From assembly GCF_023715645.1 (NCBI RefSeq), contig NZ_JAMBOP010000034.1:1-54600 (forward strand): DNA of 54,600 bases. The letters run 5' to 3'. Below are positions 32,147 through 39,843 of this stretch, one piece after another (positions within the stretch are counted from its first letter, which is position 1; every line of letters starts with the position of its first letter). The position numbers and the translations under genes were made by a program. A model generated the notes under the pieces. The model saw only the letters and a program-made list of their open reading frames with translations, searched no databases and was not told where the DNA came from. This stretch comes from Bacillus cytotoxicus. GTDB lineage: Bacteria > Bacillota > Bacilli > Bacillales > Bacillaceae_G.

Positions 32147-33004
32147 CTAAACAATCACCCCTCCGTTAACATGAAGGATTTGTCCGGAAACATAAGTAGA
32201 ATCATTTGAAGCTAAATACACATATGCCGGCGCTAATTCATACGGTTGACCCGGCCGTTTCATTGGAACATTGCTGCCAAATTCAGATACTTTTTTCTCA
32301 TCGAAACTGGACGGGATCAGCGGTGTCCAAATTGGCCCCGGGGCAACGCCGTTAACTCGAATGCCTTTTGGAACTAAAGATTTTGCCAATGAACGTGTAA
32401 AGGAAACAATTGCTCCTTTCGTTGCCGAATAATCAATGAGTTGCTCATTTCCTTCATATGCCGTAATGGAGGCGGTGTTCACAATGACGTCCCCTTGTTT
32501 TAAATGAGCAAGTGCCGCTTTTGTTATATAAAAGTACGAGAAAATATTAATCCGAAACGTCTTTTCCAGCTGCTCTGCTGTAATGAATTCTAACCCTTGC
32601 TGCGGATATTGCTGCGCGGCATTATTCACAACAATATGTAAACCTCCCAATTGCGTCGCAGCCTCCGTTACAACTTGCTGGCAATGCTGCTCATCACTTA
32701 TATCTCCCGGAATTAAAACGCACCGCGCACCTTGCTGTTCGACCCAGCGCTTCGTTTCCTCTGCATCTTCATGTTCATCTAAATACGCAATGGCGATATT
32801 TGCACCCTCTTTCGCAAAAGCAATCGCTACCGCTCTCCCAATTCCGCTGTCTCCTCCCGTAATCAGTGCGGATTTCCCTTTAAGCTTCCCACTTCCTACA
32901 TAATTCTCATCTATACATTTCGGACGTGGATTCATGATGTTCTCAATTCCCGGCTGTTTCTCTTGATGCTGTGGTGGTAATGTTTTCTTCGGTTGTTCCG
33001 TCAT
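32147..33004 (-). CDS. SDR-family oxidoreductase (glucose-dehydrogenase-like)
   Basis: The 285-residue protein has an N-terminal extension of about 40 residues (PKKTLPPQHQEKQPGIE) then a classical Rossmann fold: TGGDSGIGRA for NAD(P) binding, NNAAQQYP, and the YSATKG catalytic Tyr-Lys pair. The QPGxE..MxPRP extension is typical of YhdF/YhxC-type dehydrogenases of spore formers. ATG 33004 has AAGGAGG 9 nt upstream. The substrate is not known. It stands alone. Confidence 0.88.
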   Translation of the reverse strand: MTEQPKKTLPPQHQEKQPGIENIMNPRPKCIDENYVGSGKLKGKSALITGGDSGIGRAVAIAFAKEGANIAIAYLDEHEDAEETKRWVEQQGARCVLIPGDISDEQHCQQVVTEAATQLGGLHIVVNNAAQQYPQQGLEFITAEQLEKTFRINIFSYFYITKAALAHLKQGDVIVNTASITAYEGNEQLIDYSATKGAIVSFTRSLAKSLVPKGIRVNGVAPGPIWTPLIPSSFDEKKVSEFGSNVPMKRPGQPYELAPAYVYLASNDSTYVSGQILHVNGGVIV

Positions 33005-33163
33005 ACTGTAAAACCTCCTTATCATATGTCTTTCTTATGATGTACGAAATCAAAAAATATACTTAATTCTTACAAAAAACGAAATATATGCGTAGAAAAT
33101 ATGTTTAACATTCGAATTTTCCACATAAAAAACCAAAAAAATGAATTTTACCTAATAAATCTC

Positions 33164-33192
33164 TTGCCAAAAAACAAAATAACGAATATTAT
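33164..33192 (+). promoter_or_regulatory. Sigma-A promoter of the purine permease gene
   Basis: TTGCCA (33164-33169) and TATTAT (33187-33192) are 17 bp apart. Confidence 0.65.
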
Positions 33193-33218
33193 ATATAACT
33201 GTTGTGACAATTATTCGT
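33182..33218 (+). promoter_or_regulatory. Candidate PurR operator (PurBox pair)
   Basis: ACGAATA (33182-33188) and its inverse TATTCGT (33212-33218) resemble paired PurBoxes (consensus with a central CGAA) and overlap the -10 of the permease promoter. The 23-nt gap is somewhat longer than usual. PurR controls purine permease genes in B. subtilis. Confidence 0.5.
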
Positions 33219-33237
33219 AAAAAGAAAGGATGTTTTT

Positions 33238-34539
33238 ATGTTTAACCTTTCAAAACATCAAACTTCTATTAAAACTGAAATTTCAGCTGGTATTATAACC
33301 TTCTTAACAATGGCATATATTATCGTCGTAAATCCAGTTATCCTTGGTGATGCAAGCGTTCCATTTGAACAAGCATTTACAGCGACAATTATCGCTGCTG
33401 TTATCGGAACATTATGCATGGCATTCTTTGCAAATTTACCAATTGCAATTGCACCAGGTATGGGATTAAATGCTTACTTTGCTTACTCAGTTGTCAAAAC
33501 TCATGAAGGCATGACATTTGCAATTGCATTCTCTGCTGTATTCGTAGCAGGTATGATTTTAATTTTGCTATCATTAACTTCTTTCCGTACAAAATTAATG
33601 GAAGCAATTCCTGAAAACTTAAAACATGCCATTACAGCTGGTATCGGTTTATTTATCGCATTTATCGGCTTACGTCTAACAGGCATTGTTACGAAACACC
33701 CTTCCAATTTAGTTGGACTTGGAGATCTTCACTCTCCTCCTGTTTTACTTGCATTAGCGGGACTTGCGATTACGTTAGTATTAATGTGTTTAAACGTGAA
33801 CGGTGCATTATTTATCGGGATGTTATTAACAGGAATTATCGCTTACTTTACTGGACAATTAACGTTTACAAACGGAGTTACCTCTTTGCCTGGTTTACCA
33901 GAAGGCATAATTGTTTCTAATCCAATTACAGCAGTATCTGATGTCATTCACTACGGATTATACGGCGTTGTCTTCTCGCTCTTCCTTGTAACATTATTTG
34001 ATACAACAGGTACACTCCTTGGCGTTTCACAGCAAGGAGGCTTTATGAAAGATGGCAAACTTCCAAATGCCGGACGCGCTCTTCTTTCAGATTCTATTTC
34101 AGCAACGATTGGTGCTATGTTTGGGACAACACCAACAACTGCTTTTATTGAATCTTCTGCTGGTGTTGCAGCTGGTGGGCGTACAGGCTTAACAACATTA
34201 ACTGTTGCAGTATTATTTGCAGCAACTGCATTCTTCGGCCCACTTGTCGGTGCAGTATCTGGCGTTTCCGCTATTACATCGCCGTCATTAATTATTGTTG
34301 GTAGCTTAATGATGAGCGCAGTTCGTCACATTGATTGGGATACATTTGATGAAGCTTTCCCAGCATTTTTAGTCATTTTAAGCATGCCGCTTACATCAAG
34401 CATTGCAACAGGTATTGCACTTGGCTTCATTTCATACCCGCTGATGAAAATAGCAAAAGGACAATTCCGTGCTGTGCATCCGCTTGTATATGTGTTTGGT
34501 ATTTTGTTTGCTTATCAGTTGGTATTTATACCGCATTAA
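33238..34539 (+). CDS. NCS2-family purine permease (guanine/hypoxanthine, PbuG/PbuO type)
   Basis: The 433-residue protein has 12-14 predicted helices and the AzgA-like NCS2 signatures: ITFLTMAYIIVVNP near the start, PGMGLNAYFAYSVV (about 74-87), LFDTTGTLLGVSQQ, and the GTTPTTAFIESSAGVAAGGRTG motif that forms the substrate site. AAAGGATG precedes the ATG. A PurBox-like palindrome over the promoter suggests control by PurR. It transports guanine, hypoxanthine or adenine by proton symport; which base is not determined here. Confidence 0.9.
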   Translation: MFNLSKHQTSIKTEISAGIITFLTMAYIIVVNPVILGDASVPFEQAFTATIIAAVIGTLCMAFFANLPIAIAPGMGLNAYFAYSVVKTHEGMTFAIAFSAVFVAGMILILLSLTSFRTKLMEAIPENLKHAITAGIGLFIAFIGLRLTGIVTKHPSNLVGLGDLHSPPVLLALAGLAITLVLMCLNVNGALFIGMLLTGIIAYFTGQLTFTNGVTSLPGLPEGIIVSNPITAVSDVIHYGLYGVVFSLFLVTLFDTTGTLLGVSQQGGFMKDGKLPNAGRALLSDSISATIGAMFGTTPTTAFIESSAGVAAGGRTGLTTLTVAVLFAATAFFGPLVGAVSGVSAITSPSLIIVGSLMMSAVRHIDWDTFDEAFPAFLVILSMPLTSSIATGIALGFISYPLMKIAKGQFRAVHPLVYVFGILFAYQLVFIPH

Positions 34540-34542
34540 AAA

Positions 34543-34692
34543 AAGGAGTAATGTCAGTTCCTTTTCGGGCATTCAGAATATCAAACGTTGTCGAAGCGTC
34601 TTTAAATCGTGTCGAAGCGCCGATATATTAGTAAACATATAAGAAGGAGTTGACTCAAAAGACATCTACATCTCTTTTGAATCAACTCCTTT
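34543..34692 (+). repeat. Family C repeat with terminal hairpin
   Basis: This copy closely matches 6507-6695: AGGAGTAATGTCAG, then two TCGAAGCG units 21 bp apart and one CCGATATA unit. It ends in an 18-bp hairpin (34645-34690) that probably terminates both the permease and the convergent patatin gene. Confidence 0.68.
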
Positions 34693-35547
34693 TTACTTAC
34701 TAAGAAACTGCACCAAATCTTCATGCATTTTTTCAGCATCTTTAAATCCTTGTTCATACAACCGCTGTAATTTATCTGGATCCTTCTCCATACGATCCAC
34801 TTGTAATTGCTCGGTCGGCCGAATGACAAATATATTTCCAGCTGCTTCTTCTTTTTCGATGTAATGAAGAGTCTCATTATACACCTCGTAACGAGTTAAC
34901 ATCGTATTTACTAAATTAGGGTAATTTTTATATACTTTCCCTGCAACCCATCCAAATCTTGATTTTTTCTTCATATAGCCTTTATTCCTTGTCAAAATAA
35001 CAACGGATTTTCGGTAACCGTCTTCCTGTGCTTTTCGAACAGGAATCGGATCTGAAATGCCACCATCCAATAACTTTTTCCCGCCAAATTCTACAACAGG
35101 TGCGACAAAAGGGAGTGAACTTGACGCCTGTAATACCATTAATGAATCTTCTTGGGAACGACCTTTTTCAAAATAAACAGGCTGTCCCGTTTCACAATCC
35201 GTTGTTCCGACAAGAAATTGCTGCTCCGTATTGAAATACGTTTCAAAATCAAATGGTACATGTTGCAACGGGATTTCATGAAAAATAAAATCCATATCAA
35301 AGAGCTGACGCTTTTTCCAAAAGTTTTTATACGATAAATATCTTGGATGTGTCACATATTCAATGTTTACTGTTTTATTTCTCTCTTTCTGCCTTGAAAG
35401 ATACGACGCTGCATTACACGCACCTGCTGATACACCAATCACATATGGAAAATGTAAATCATTCTCCATAAAATATTCTAATACACCAGCTGTATATACG
35501 CCGCGCATACCGCCGCCTTCTAATACTAAACCCGTATTTTCAAGCAT
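34693..35547 (-). CDS. Patatin-like phospholipase
   Basis: The 284-residue protein has the patatin serine-aspartate hydrolase elements: oxyanion loop GGGMRGVY (11-18), nucleophile elbow GVSAG, and catalytic DGG (LLDGGISDPIPV). It is cytoplasmic, with no signal peptide, as with YjjU/RssA-type bacterial patatins. ATG 35547 has GAGGAG upstream; the longer frame to 35589 is not supported. It probably hydrolyses phospholipid or another acyl ester. Confidence 0.87.
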   Translation of the reverse strand: MLENTGLVLEGGGMRGVYTAGVLEYFMENDLHFPYVIGVSAGACNAASYLSRQKERNKTVNIEYVTHPRYLSYKNFWKKRQLFDMDFIFHEIPLQHVPFDFETYFNTEQQFLVGTTDCETGQPVYFEKGRSQEDSLMVLQASSSLPFVAPVVEFGGKKLLDGGISDPIPVRKAQEDGYRKSVVILTRNKGYMKKKSRFGWVAGKVYKNYPNLVNTMLTRYEVYNETLHYIEKEEAAGNIFVIRPTEQLQVDRMEKDPDKLQRLYEQGFKDAEKMHEDLVQFLSK

Positions 35548-35680
35548 GGCTCTCTCTCCTCGTTTTATATTTAATTTATAATAATTCACAATGTTAAATA
35601 TCTCTTCCTATTATATAAAAAACGATTAGAAAACCATACTCAGACGACTCAGCTGGAAGGAAATATTTTCTTGTTAATGA

Positions 35681-36151
35681 TTATCTCCCCTTCGTTCCTA
35701 TATGCACCGTTACATCCGCTATGAATTGGTGAATAACCTCCAGCTCTTCTTTTGTATATTTGTCTAAAAGTGATAACCACGCTTCTTCAGCTTCATTATG
35801 TAACGTTTCATGAGCATGATATATTTCTCTCCCTTTGTCTGTTAAACGGAAAAATATTTCTTTTTGGTTGTTCAACATTTTCATCTTTTCAACAAAATTT
35901 TTATTAAATAATTTCGTACAAATTTTAGAAATAGCCCCTTTTGTCATCCCCATACTTTCAGTAATTGCTGTTACATTCATTAAACCTTGTTCTCCGATAC
36001 AAGCAATCACATGTAATTCTGATAATGAAATATCCTTTATCCCCATTGCCCCTAAAAACTGTTCATGTACTTCTTTCTTGTACTCTTCTTTCTTATGAAT
36101 AAGTGCTTGCATATCAACTAATATTTGTTTTTGCTCAGCTGTTCGGTTCAC
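35681..36151 (-). CDS. MarR-family transcriptional regulator
   Basis: The 156-residue protein has the MarR winged helix: VTAITESMGMTKGAISKICTKL as helix-turn-helix and NQKEIFFRLTDKGREIY as wing. The start is GTG 36151, with TTGGAGGG 6 nt upstream, not the ATG at 36193. It is divergent from an MFS efflux gene. Two identical-type palindromes (36178-36191 and 36276-36289) flank the region, so it probably represses itself and the pump. Confidence 0.88.
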   Translation of the reverse strand: MNRTAEQKQILVDMQALIHKKEEYKKEVHEQFLGAMGIKDISLSELHVIACIGEQGLMNVTAITESMGMTKGAISKICTKLFNKNFVEKMKMLNNQKEIFFRLTDKGREIYHAHETLHNEAEEAWLSLLDKYTKEELEVIHQFIADVTVHIGTKGR

Positions 36152-36177
36152 TTTATTTCCCTCCAAACACAATTTAC

Positions 36178-36191
36178 GTTTCCTTAGAAAC
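36178..36191. promoter_or_regulatory. MarR operator palindrome, regulator side
   Basis: GTTTCCTTAGAAAC, with arms GTTTC/GAAAC. It pairs with GTTTCCAAGGAAAC at 36276-36289; both sit close to the start of one of the divergent genes. Confidence 0.68.
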
Positions 36192-36275
36192 AATTATACT
36201 GCATAGAATTTCAGATTAAAAACAAAATCCATATTATCTATTTACAAAAAAGAAAATCATGTTAAAATTATTTTA

Positions 36276-36289
36276 GTTTCCAAGGAAAC
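36276..36289. promoter_or_regulatory. MarR operator palindrome, MFS side
   Basis: GTTTCCAAGGAAAC is a perfect 14-bp palindrome about 20 bp before the MFS start and shares GTTTCC with the site at 36178-36191. Confidence 0.7.
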
Positions 36290-36310
36290 AAAAGGAGGAG
36301 GAGGATGTTA

Positions 36311-37468
36311 ATGACAACTACAACAAACCGAACAACTATCTTCTATATCATTTGTATTAGTGCTTTATTAGGTTCTCTAGCACAAAATATGTATACCCCC
36401 ATCTTGCCAATTATTCAGGGGTCATTTCACACATCATTATATTTAGTCAATCTTACTGTTTCTGTTTTTACTTTTGTACTGGCAATTATGCAAATTGTCT
36501 ACGGTCCCCTTATTGATACGAAAGGAAGAAAATCCATTCTCATTCTAGGTCTATTGTTAAGTTTCGTCGGATCAATAGGTTGCGTTTTTACACAAAACAT
36601 TTATACATTCCTTATTTCTAGAGCGATTCAAGCCTTTGGAACAGCAGCTATCCCAGTTGTTTCAGCTACGATAATTGGTGATTTATATGAAGGAAATGAG
36701 CGTGGCAAAGCAATGAGTATGTACCAAACGCTTTTAGCACTTGCACCTGCTATCGGTCCTTTAATGGGAGGTTATTTAGGAAATCGAAATGGGCACGTTT
36801 CTATCTTTCTCTTTTTAGCGGCAATTAGTATTATCTTATTAATTATAAACATGATATTACTTTCCGAAACAAAACCACATTCTTCCAAACAACAAGCAAC
36901 GAAATACTATTTTCACGTTTTACAAAATAAGATTGGTTTTACCATTGTCATAATTGGTTTTATACAATTTTATCTTTATTTTTGCTTCCTTGTCTTTTTA
37001 CCATCCATATTAAAGACTTTATTTCATCTTCATGCAGATACAATTGGGTTAATCTTTGTTCCCATGTCAATATGTATGATGTTAGGCAGTTATTGTTATA
37101 AAACGTTACAAAAGAAAATGCAGACAAAGCATGCTTTACTCTTTACAAGTTTCTTTCATATTGCATGTATTTTATTATTTTCTATCACCTATAACATGAA
37201 TATCCCTATCCTTATCATTGTCACTTCTTTATACGGATTCAGCATGGGATTATCACTGCCAACACATACAACGTTATTAACAGAAAAATTTGTGGACGAA
37301 CGTGCAACTGCTATTGGTATCTATAACTTTATTCGCTATTTCGGAATGGGAGTAGGTCCGCTCCTTGGCAGTTTTCTAGTATTTGATCAAAATTACTTTT
37401 GGATTTTCTTTTCGGGATCCATTGTTTTTCTTTTGTTTCTCTTATATGCAATGAAGAATGTAAAGTAA
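36311..37468 (+). CDS. MFS efflux transporter (Bcr/CflA-like, 12 helices)
   Basis: The 385-residue protein has about 12 helices. Motif A-type GPLIDTKGRKSILILG follows helix 2, and LAPAIGPLMGGYLG in helix 5 is the motif-C antiporter signature of drug exporters. ATG 36311 is better spaced from AAAGGAGGAGG than the ATG at 36305. It is divergent from the MarR gene with shared palindromic operators, the usual layout of a drug- or toxin-induced pump. The substrate is unknown. Confidence 0.88.
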   Translation: MTTTTNRTTIFYIICISALLGSLAQNMYTPILPIIQGSFHTSLYLVNLTVSVFTFVLAIMQIVYGPLIDTKGRKSILILGLLLSFVGSIGCVFTQNIYTFLISRAIQAFGTAAIPVVSATIIGDLYEGNERGKAMSMYQTLLALAPAIGPLMGGYLGNRNGHVSIFLFLAAISIILLIINMILLSETKPHSSKQQATKYYFHVLQNKIGFTIVIIGFIQFYLYFCFLVFLPSILKTLFHLHADTIGLIFVPMSICMMLGSYCYKTLQKKMQTKHALLFTSFFHIACILLFSITYNMNIPILIIVTSLYGFSMGLSLPTHTTLLTEKFVDERATAIGIYNFIRYFGMGVGPLLGSFLVFDQNYFWIFFSGSIVFLLFLLYAMKNVK

Positions 37469-37512
37469 GCGTCAAATATTCCCGCCTACCCTTTGTAAAT
37501 AACCCATGAGAT

Positions 37513-37545
37513 AATCTCCTTACATACTACATGTGGAGATTTTTC
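37513..37545 (+). terminator. Terminator after the MFS gene
   Basis: AATCTCC pairs with GGAGATT, with extra ACAT/ATGT pairing in the loop, followed by TTTTCAC. Confidence 0.7.
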
Positions 37546-37808
37546 ACGAAAGACACCAATTAAAGAAAGAATAGGAAACTTATATTAAAGACTATAAAAA
37601 TAGCAGATTATCAAAAGGTGCCTAGTGTCAAAACAAGAGCATTATTTTTCTAAATCTTATGAAAATGCTATAATTACCCATGAAAACTTAACTTAGGATA
37701 GGTAGTGACAGGGTGGCTGTCATAAATCGCAAAGTTAGTAAAGTTGAACCAACAGCGGGACTAAAGCCACTTATTATAATGAATGAGGTGATAGTTATTT
37801 CGAATGTA

Positions 37809-38402
37809 ATGAATAAAGTTTTATTTAAAAGGGCTATTAATTTTTTCATATTAGGGGTAGCACTAACAGTTATTGCAACCATAATAACCTTTATGATCAA
37901 TCCCAATCTAAAAGAAATAGTGGAAGGGATAGGAAATAGACTACCAGACAAAGTAAAGGAATCAACAGGTATAGAAAAGGCATGGGAATATATTGTTAAT
38001 AATGGTTTTATTGTGCCTTTACAAATGTTTATATTAGCCTTGATTCCAATACAATTTTTATATGCTATAAATATAGTTTTAACTGCTTCACTTCCTGGGA
38101 TTCTTTTTGGAATTATGCTACAAGCTGATTTTAAAAAAGGGGTTGGGCTAATAATTTCTTCTATCCCTCATTACCTTTTTGAAGTTTTCGCTTTGTGTTT
38201 ATTTGCGGCTATTCTTTTTGAATTAAATAAATGTATTAGAATCAAATTAAAAATCATGTTCAAAAAGGATAAAGAAAGAGTATCTCTTAGTAAAAAGATT
38301 TTAGAAGTAATAAAAATTTATATTGTTTTAACTTTACCTATAATTATCATTGCTGCATTCTTAGAAACCTACATAGCTGATATTATACTTGATTTATTTT
38401 AG
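37809..38402 (+). CDS. SpoIIM-like (DUF95) membrane protein
   Basis: The protein (197 residues from ATG 37809) has about five helices and the DUF95/SpoIIM C-terminal pattern LTLPIIIIAAFLETYIADII; an ALIPIQFLYAINIVL.. helix precedes it. SpoIIM acts in engulfment, but many Bacillus genomes carry extra members of unknown role. The start is uncertain: GAGGTGAT lies at 37785-37792, 16 nt before this ATG; in-frame ATG 37779 and GTG 37713 are alternatives with poorer sites. It stands alone in a stretch that also holds decayed sequence. Confidence 0.75.
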   Translation: MNKVLFKRAINFFILGVALTVIATIITFMINPNLKEIVEGIGNRLPDKVKESTGIEKAWEYIVNNGFIVPLQMFILALIPIQFLYAINIVLTASLPGILFGIMLQADFKKGVGLIISSIPHYLFEVFALCLFAAILFELNKCIRIKLKIMFKKDKERVSLSKKILEVIKIYIVLTLPIIIIAAFLETYIADIILDLF

Positions 38403-38477
38403 TAACTTTAGCTCCCAAAATCTAGCAACCTTCCGTCTGTTTAAACGCATTTAATAGGCTAACAAAGATTATATTAA

Positions 38478-38636
38478 TGTTACATTTCCAACGAACGAAG
38501 CAGGATAGTTGAGAACGAATTACGAAGCTATAATACTGGATATGTGAATAGAAATAACGGGAGGTATATACATTTATTTACTAAGGAGTTGTACAATTTA
38601 GGCCTTGATAATTCCAAAAAGTTATACCGTTTATAA
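38478..38636 (+). pseudogene. Possible remnant of a coding region (C-terminal fragment)
   Basis: A 52-codon open frame without a usable start reads ..NERSRIVENELRSYN.. and ends in KELYNLGLDNSKKLYRL, then TAA. The amino acid make-up looks protein-like. The rest of the 38403-38787 gap shows nothing else. It is probably the tail of a lost gene. Confidence 0.3.
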
Positions 38637-38787
38637 AAAAGTCGAACCGAAATGTTATTATTTCAGTTTTCCTTCTTCCACAAACAGTTAGTTCAATAGT
38701 TTTATTTGGGCATTGCGTTCAAATTAAGATAATATTGATTTAAACGGCGTTGGAATTAATAGTATAAAAAATAGGGGATGCAAAGCA

Positions 38788-39297
38788 ATGAATGAATTTT
38801 ATAATGCGTTAACATATGTAAATAAAATGTTTTATGAACCCAATCACTTAACCATAAAAGCTATCCGAGAAGAAGCTCAAAATTCAGATTATGGGGCTGG
38901 TATATTTCAGCTAAATTCAAAATCGATTAGATTTAGAGTCGCAAAAATAACACCTAACAAGATAGGACAGTTTGTTGTTTTTTGGGAAAAAGATGGGGAT
39001 AATAAAAACCAAGCCTTTTCATATGAAAAAGCTACTGATTTATTGGTTATCAATACTTTTACTAGAAATAATAATTTTGGACAATTCGTTTTTCCAAAAG
39101 AAGTACTTGTAAAACAAAATATCCTTAAAACAGCCACTACAAAAGGAAAAATGGCAATTAGAGTTTATCCTAGTTGGGAAAATCCCACGAGCAAACAAGC
39201 TATCGAAACACAGAAATGGCAATTAGAATATTTTGTTGAGATGAACAATACAAATAGTTTACCAATACAAGAACTATTAAAGCTATACTCTAACTAA
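38788..39297 (+). CDS. MepB family protein
   Basis: The 169-residue protein matches MepB as I recall it: a helical start, YGAGIFQLNSKSIRFRVAKITPNKIGQFVVFW, then FPKEVLVKQNIL and AIRVYPSWENPTSKQA. The S. aureus gene lies in the mepRAB operon, but the protein's function is unknown. GGGGATG precedes the ATG. Here it has no MepA or MepR neighbour. A truncated small gene overlaps its 3' end on the other strand. Confidence 0.85.
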   Translation: MNEFYNALTYVNKMFYEPNHLTIKAIREEAQNSDYGAGIFQLNSKSIRFRVAKITPNKIGQFVVFWEKDGDNKNQAFSYEKATDLLVINTFTRNNNFGQFVFPKEVLVKQNILKTATTKGKMAIRVYPSWENPTSKQAIETQKWQLEYFVEMNNTNSLPIQELLKLYSN

Positions 39298-39345
39298 AAT
39301 TGGATAGCCTAAATGTGGTTTTAAAATAACTGATTTATCGATCAT
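39283..39345 (-). pseudogene. Truncated small open frame with perfect ribosome binding site
   Basis: The frame MIDKSVILKPHLGYPILVRV runs into a stop inside the mepB 3' end. AGGAGGTGA (39360-39351) sits about 6 nt before the ATG, an unusually complete Shine-Dalgarno. The first 15 residues look protein-like, so this seems to be the 5' end of a gene whose remainder was lost when this junction formed. A genuine 20-residue peptide is also possible. Confidence 0.4.
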
Positions 39346-39429
39346 ACACGTCACCTCCTGTAAACTGATATGTCTAGCATTAACAGGAATTTCAGAAGGT
39401 AAATCACGAAATAGAAATATTAAACAGCT

Positions 39430-39456
39430 AAATCATAGGGGTGGCTAAGTAGTTAC
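39430..39456 (+). repeat. Family A right-end remnant
   Basis: GGGGTGGCTAAGTAGTTAC resembles the family A right end (GGTATGGCTGAGTAGTTAC). No other part of the element is nearby. Confidence 0.45.
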
Positions 39457-39506
39457 AATTATTCATTTATTGGTGCGATTGAATAATACATAAAAAGAAA
39501 AGCTAG

Positions 39507-39701
39507 TGCCTCCGACGGGATTCGAACCCGCACTCCTTTCGTAAGCATAGGCTAAGGGGAACACGCTTCCCTACGGAATTTCACCGATAGGAGTTTCACC
39601 TGTCTCAGCTCATTTGCTTTTCGGTGCTTCTGAAACCTTTGCCTTGCGACCCGGTTCTACAATGTTTTCCGGCGCTCTTCCCTTATAAAGCTACGGAGGC
39701 A
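39507..39701 (-). ncRNA. tRNA-like structured RNA of about 195 nt
   Basis: On the minus strand the RNA begins GCCTCCG and ends CGGAGGCA, an acceptor-type stem, preceded by a standard T arm CGGG-TTCGAAT-CCCG. A D-arm-like GCTT..GAGC follows the 5' stem. Between them, about 125 nt form other stems (GTTTCAG/CTGAGAC; ACTCC/GGAGT; GGG..TCCC) instead of a normal anticodon arm. CCA is not encoded. A good promoter ends 9 nt upstream. The B. cereus group is known to express a stationary-phase tRNA-like RNA (tRNA-Other) charged by LysRS1 and LysRS2 together; this may be that gene, which I cannot confirm. Confidence 0.72.
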
Positions 39702-39709
39702 TTTTTAAA

Positions 39710-39739
39710 ATTATATGTTGAATATAAAAAGATTATCAA
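39710..39739 (-). promoter_or_regulatory. Promoter of the tRNA-like RNA
   Basis: On the minus strand, TTGATA (39739-39734) and TATAAT (39715-39710) are 18 nt apart; transcription would start at or within a few bases of the RNA 5' end. Confidence 0.68.
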
Positions 39740-39843
39740 CTGTTAGTTCACATAAGTATGATTATCGATAATTAACTCTACATTAAGTTGCTCTAATCGT
39801 TCTAAGTGATTATGTTAACTGGAAACGTATGCAATATTCTCCC

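Noticed and set aside
39507-39701. Ordinary tRNA interrupted by a group I intron
   Set aside because: The interior is only about 125 nt, no canonical anticodon arm can be formed from the flanks, and I could not assemble the P3-P9 core pairings.
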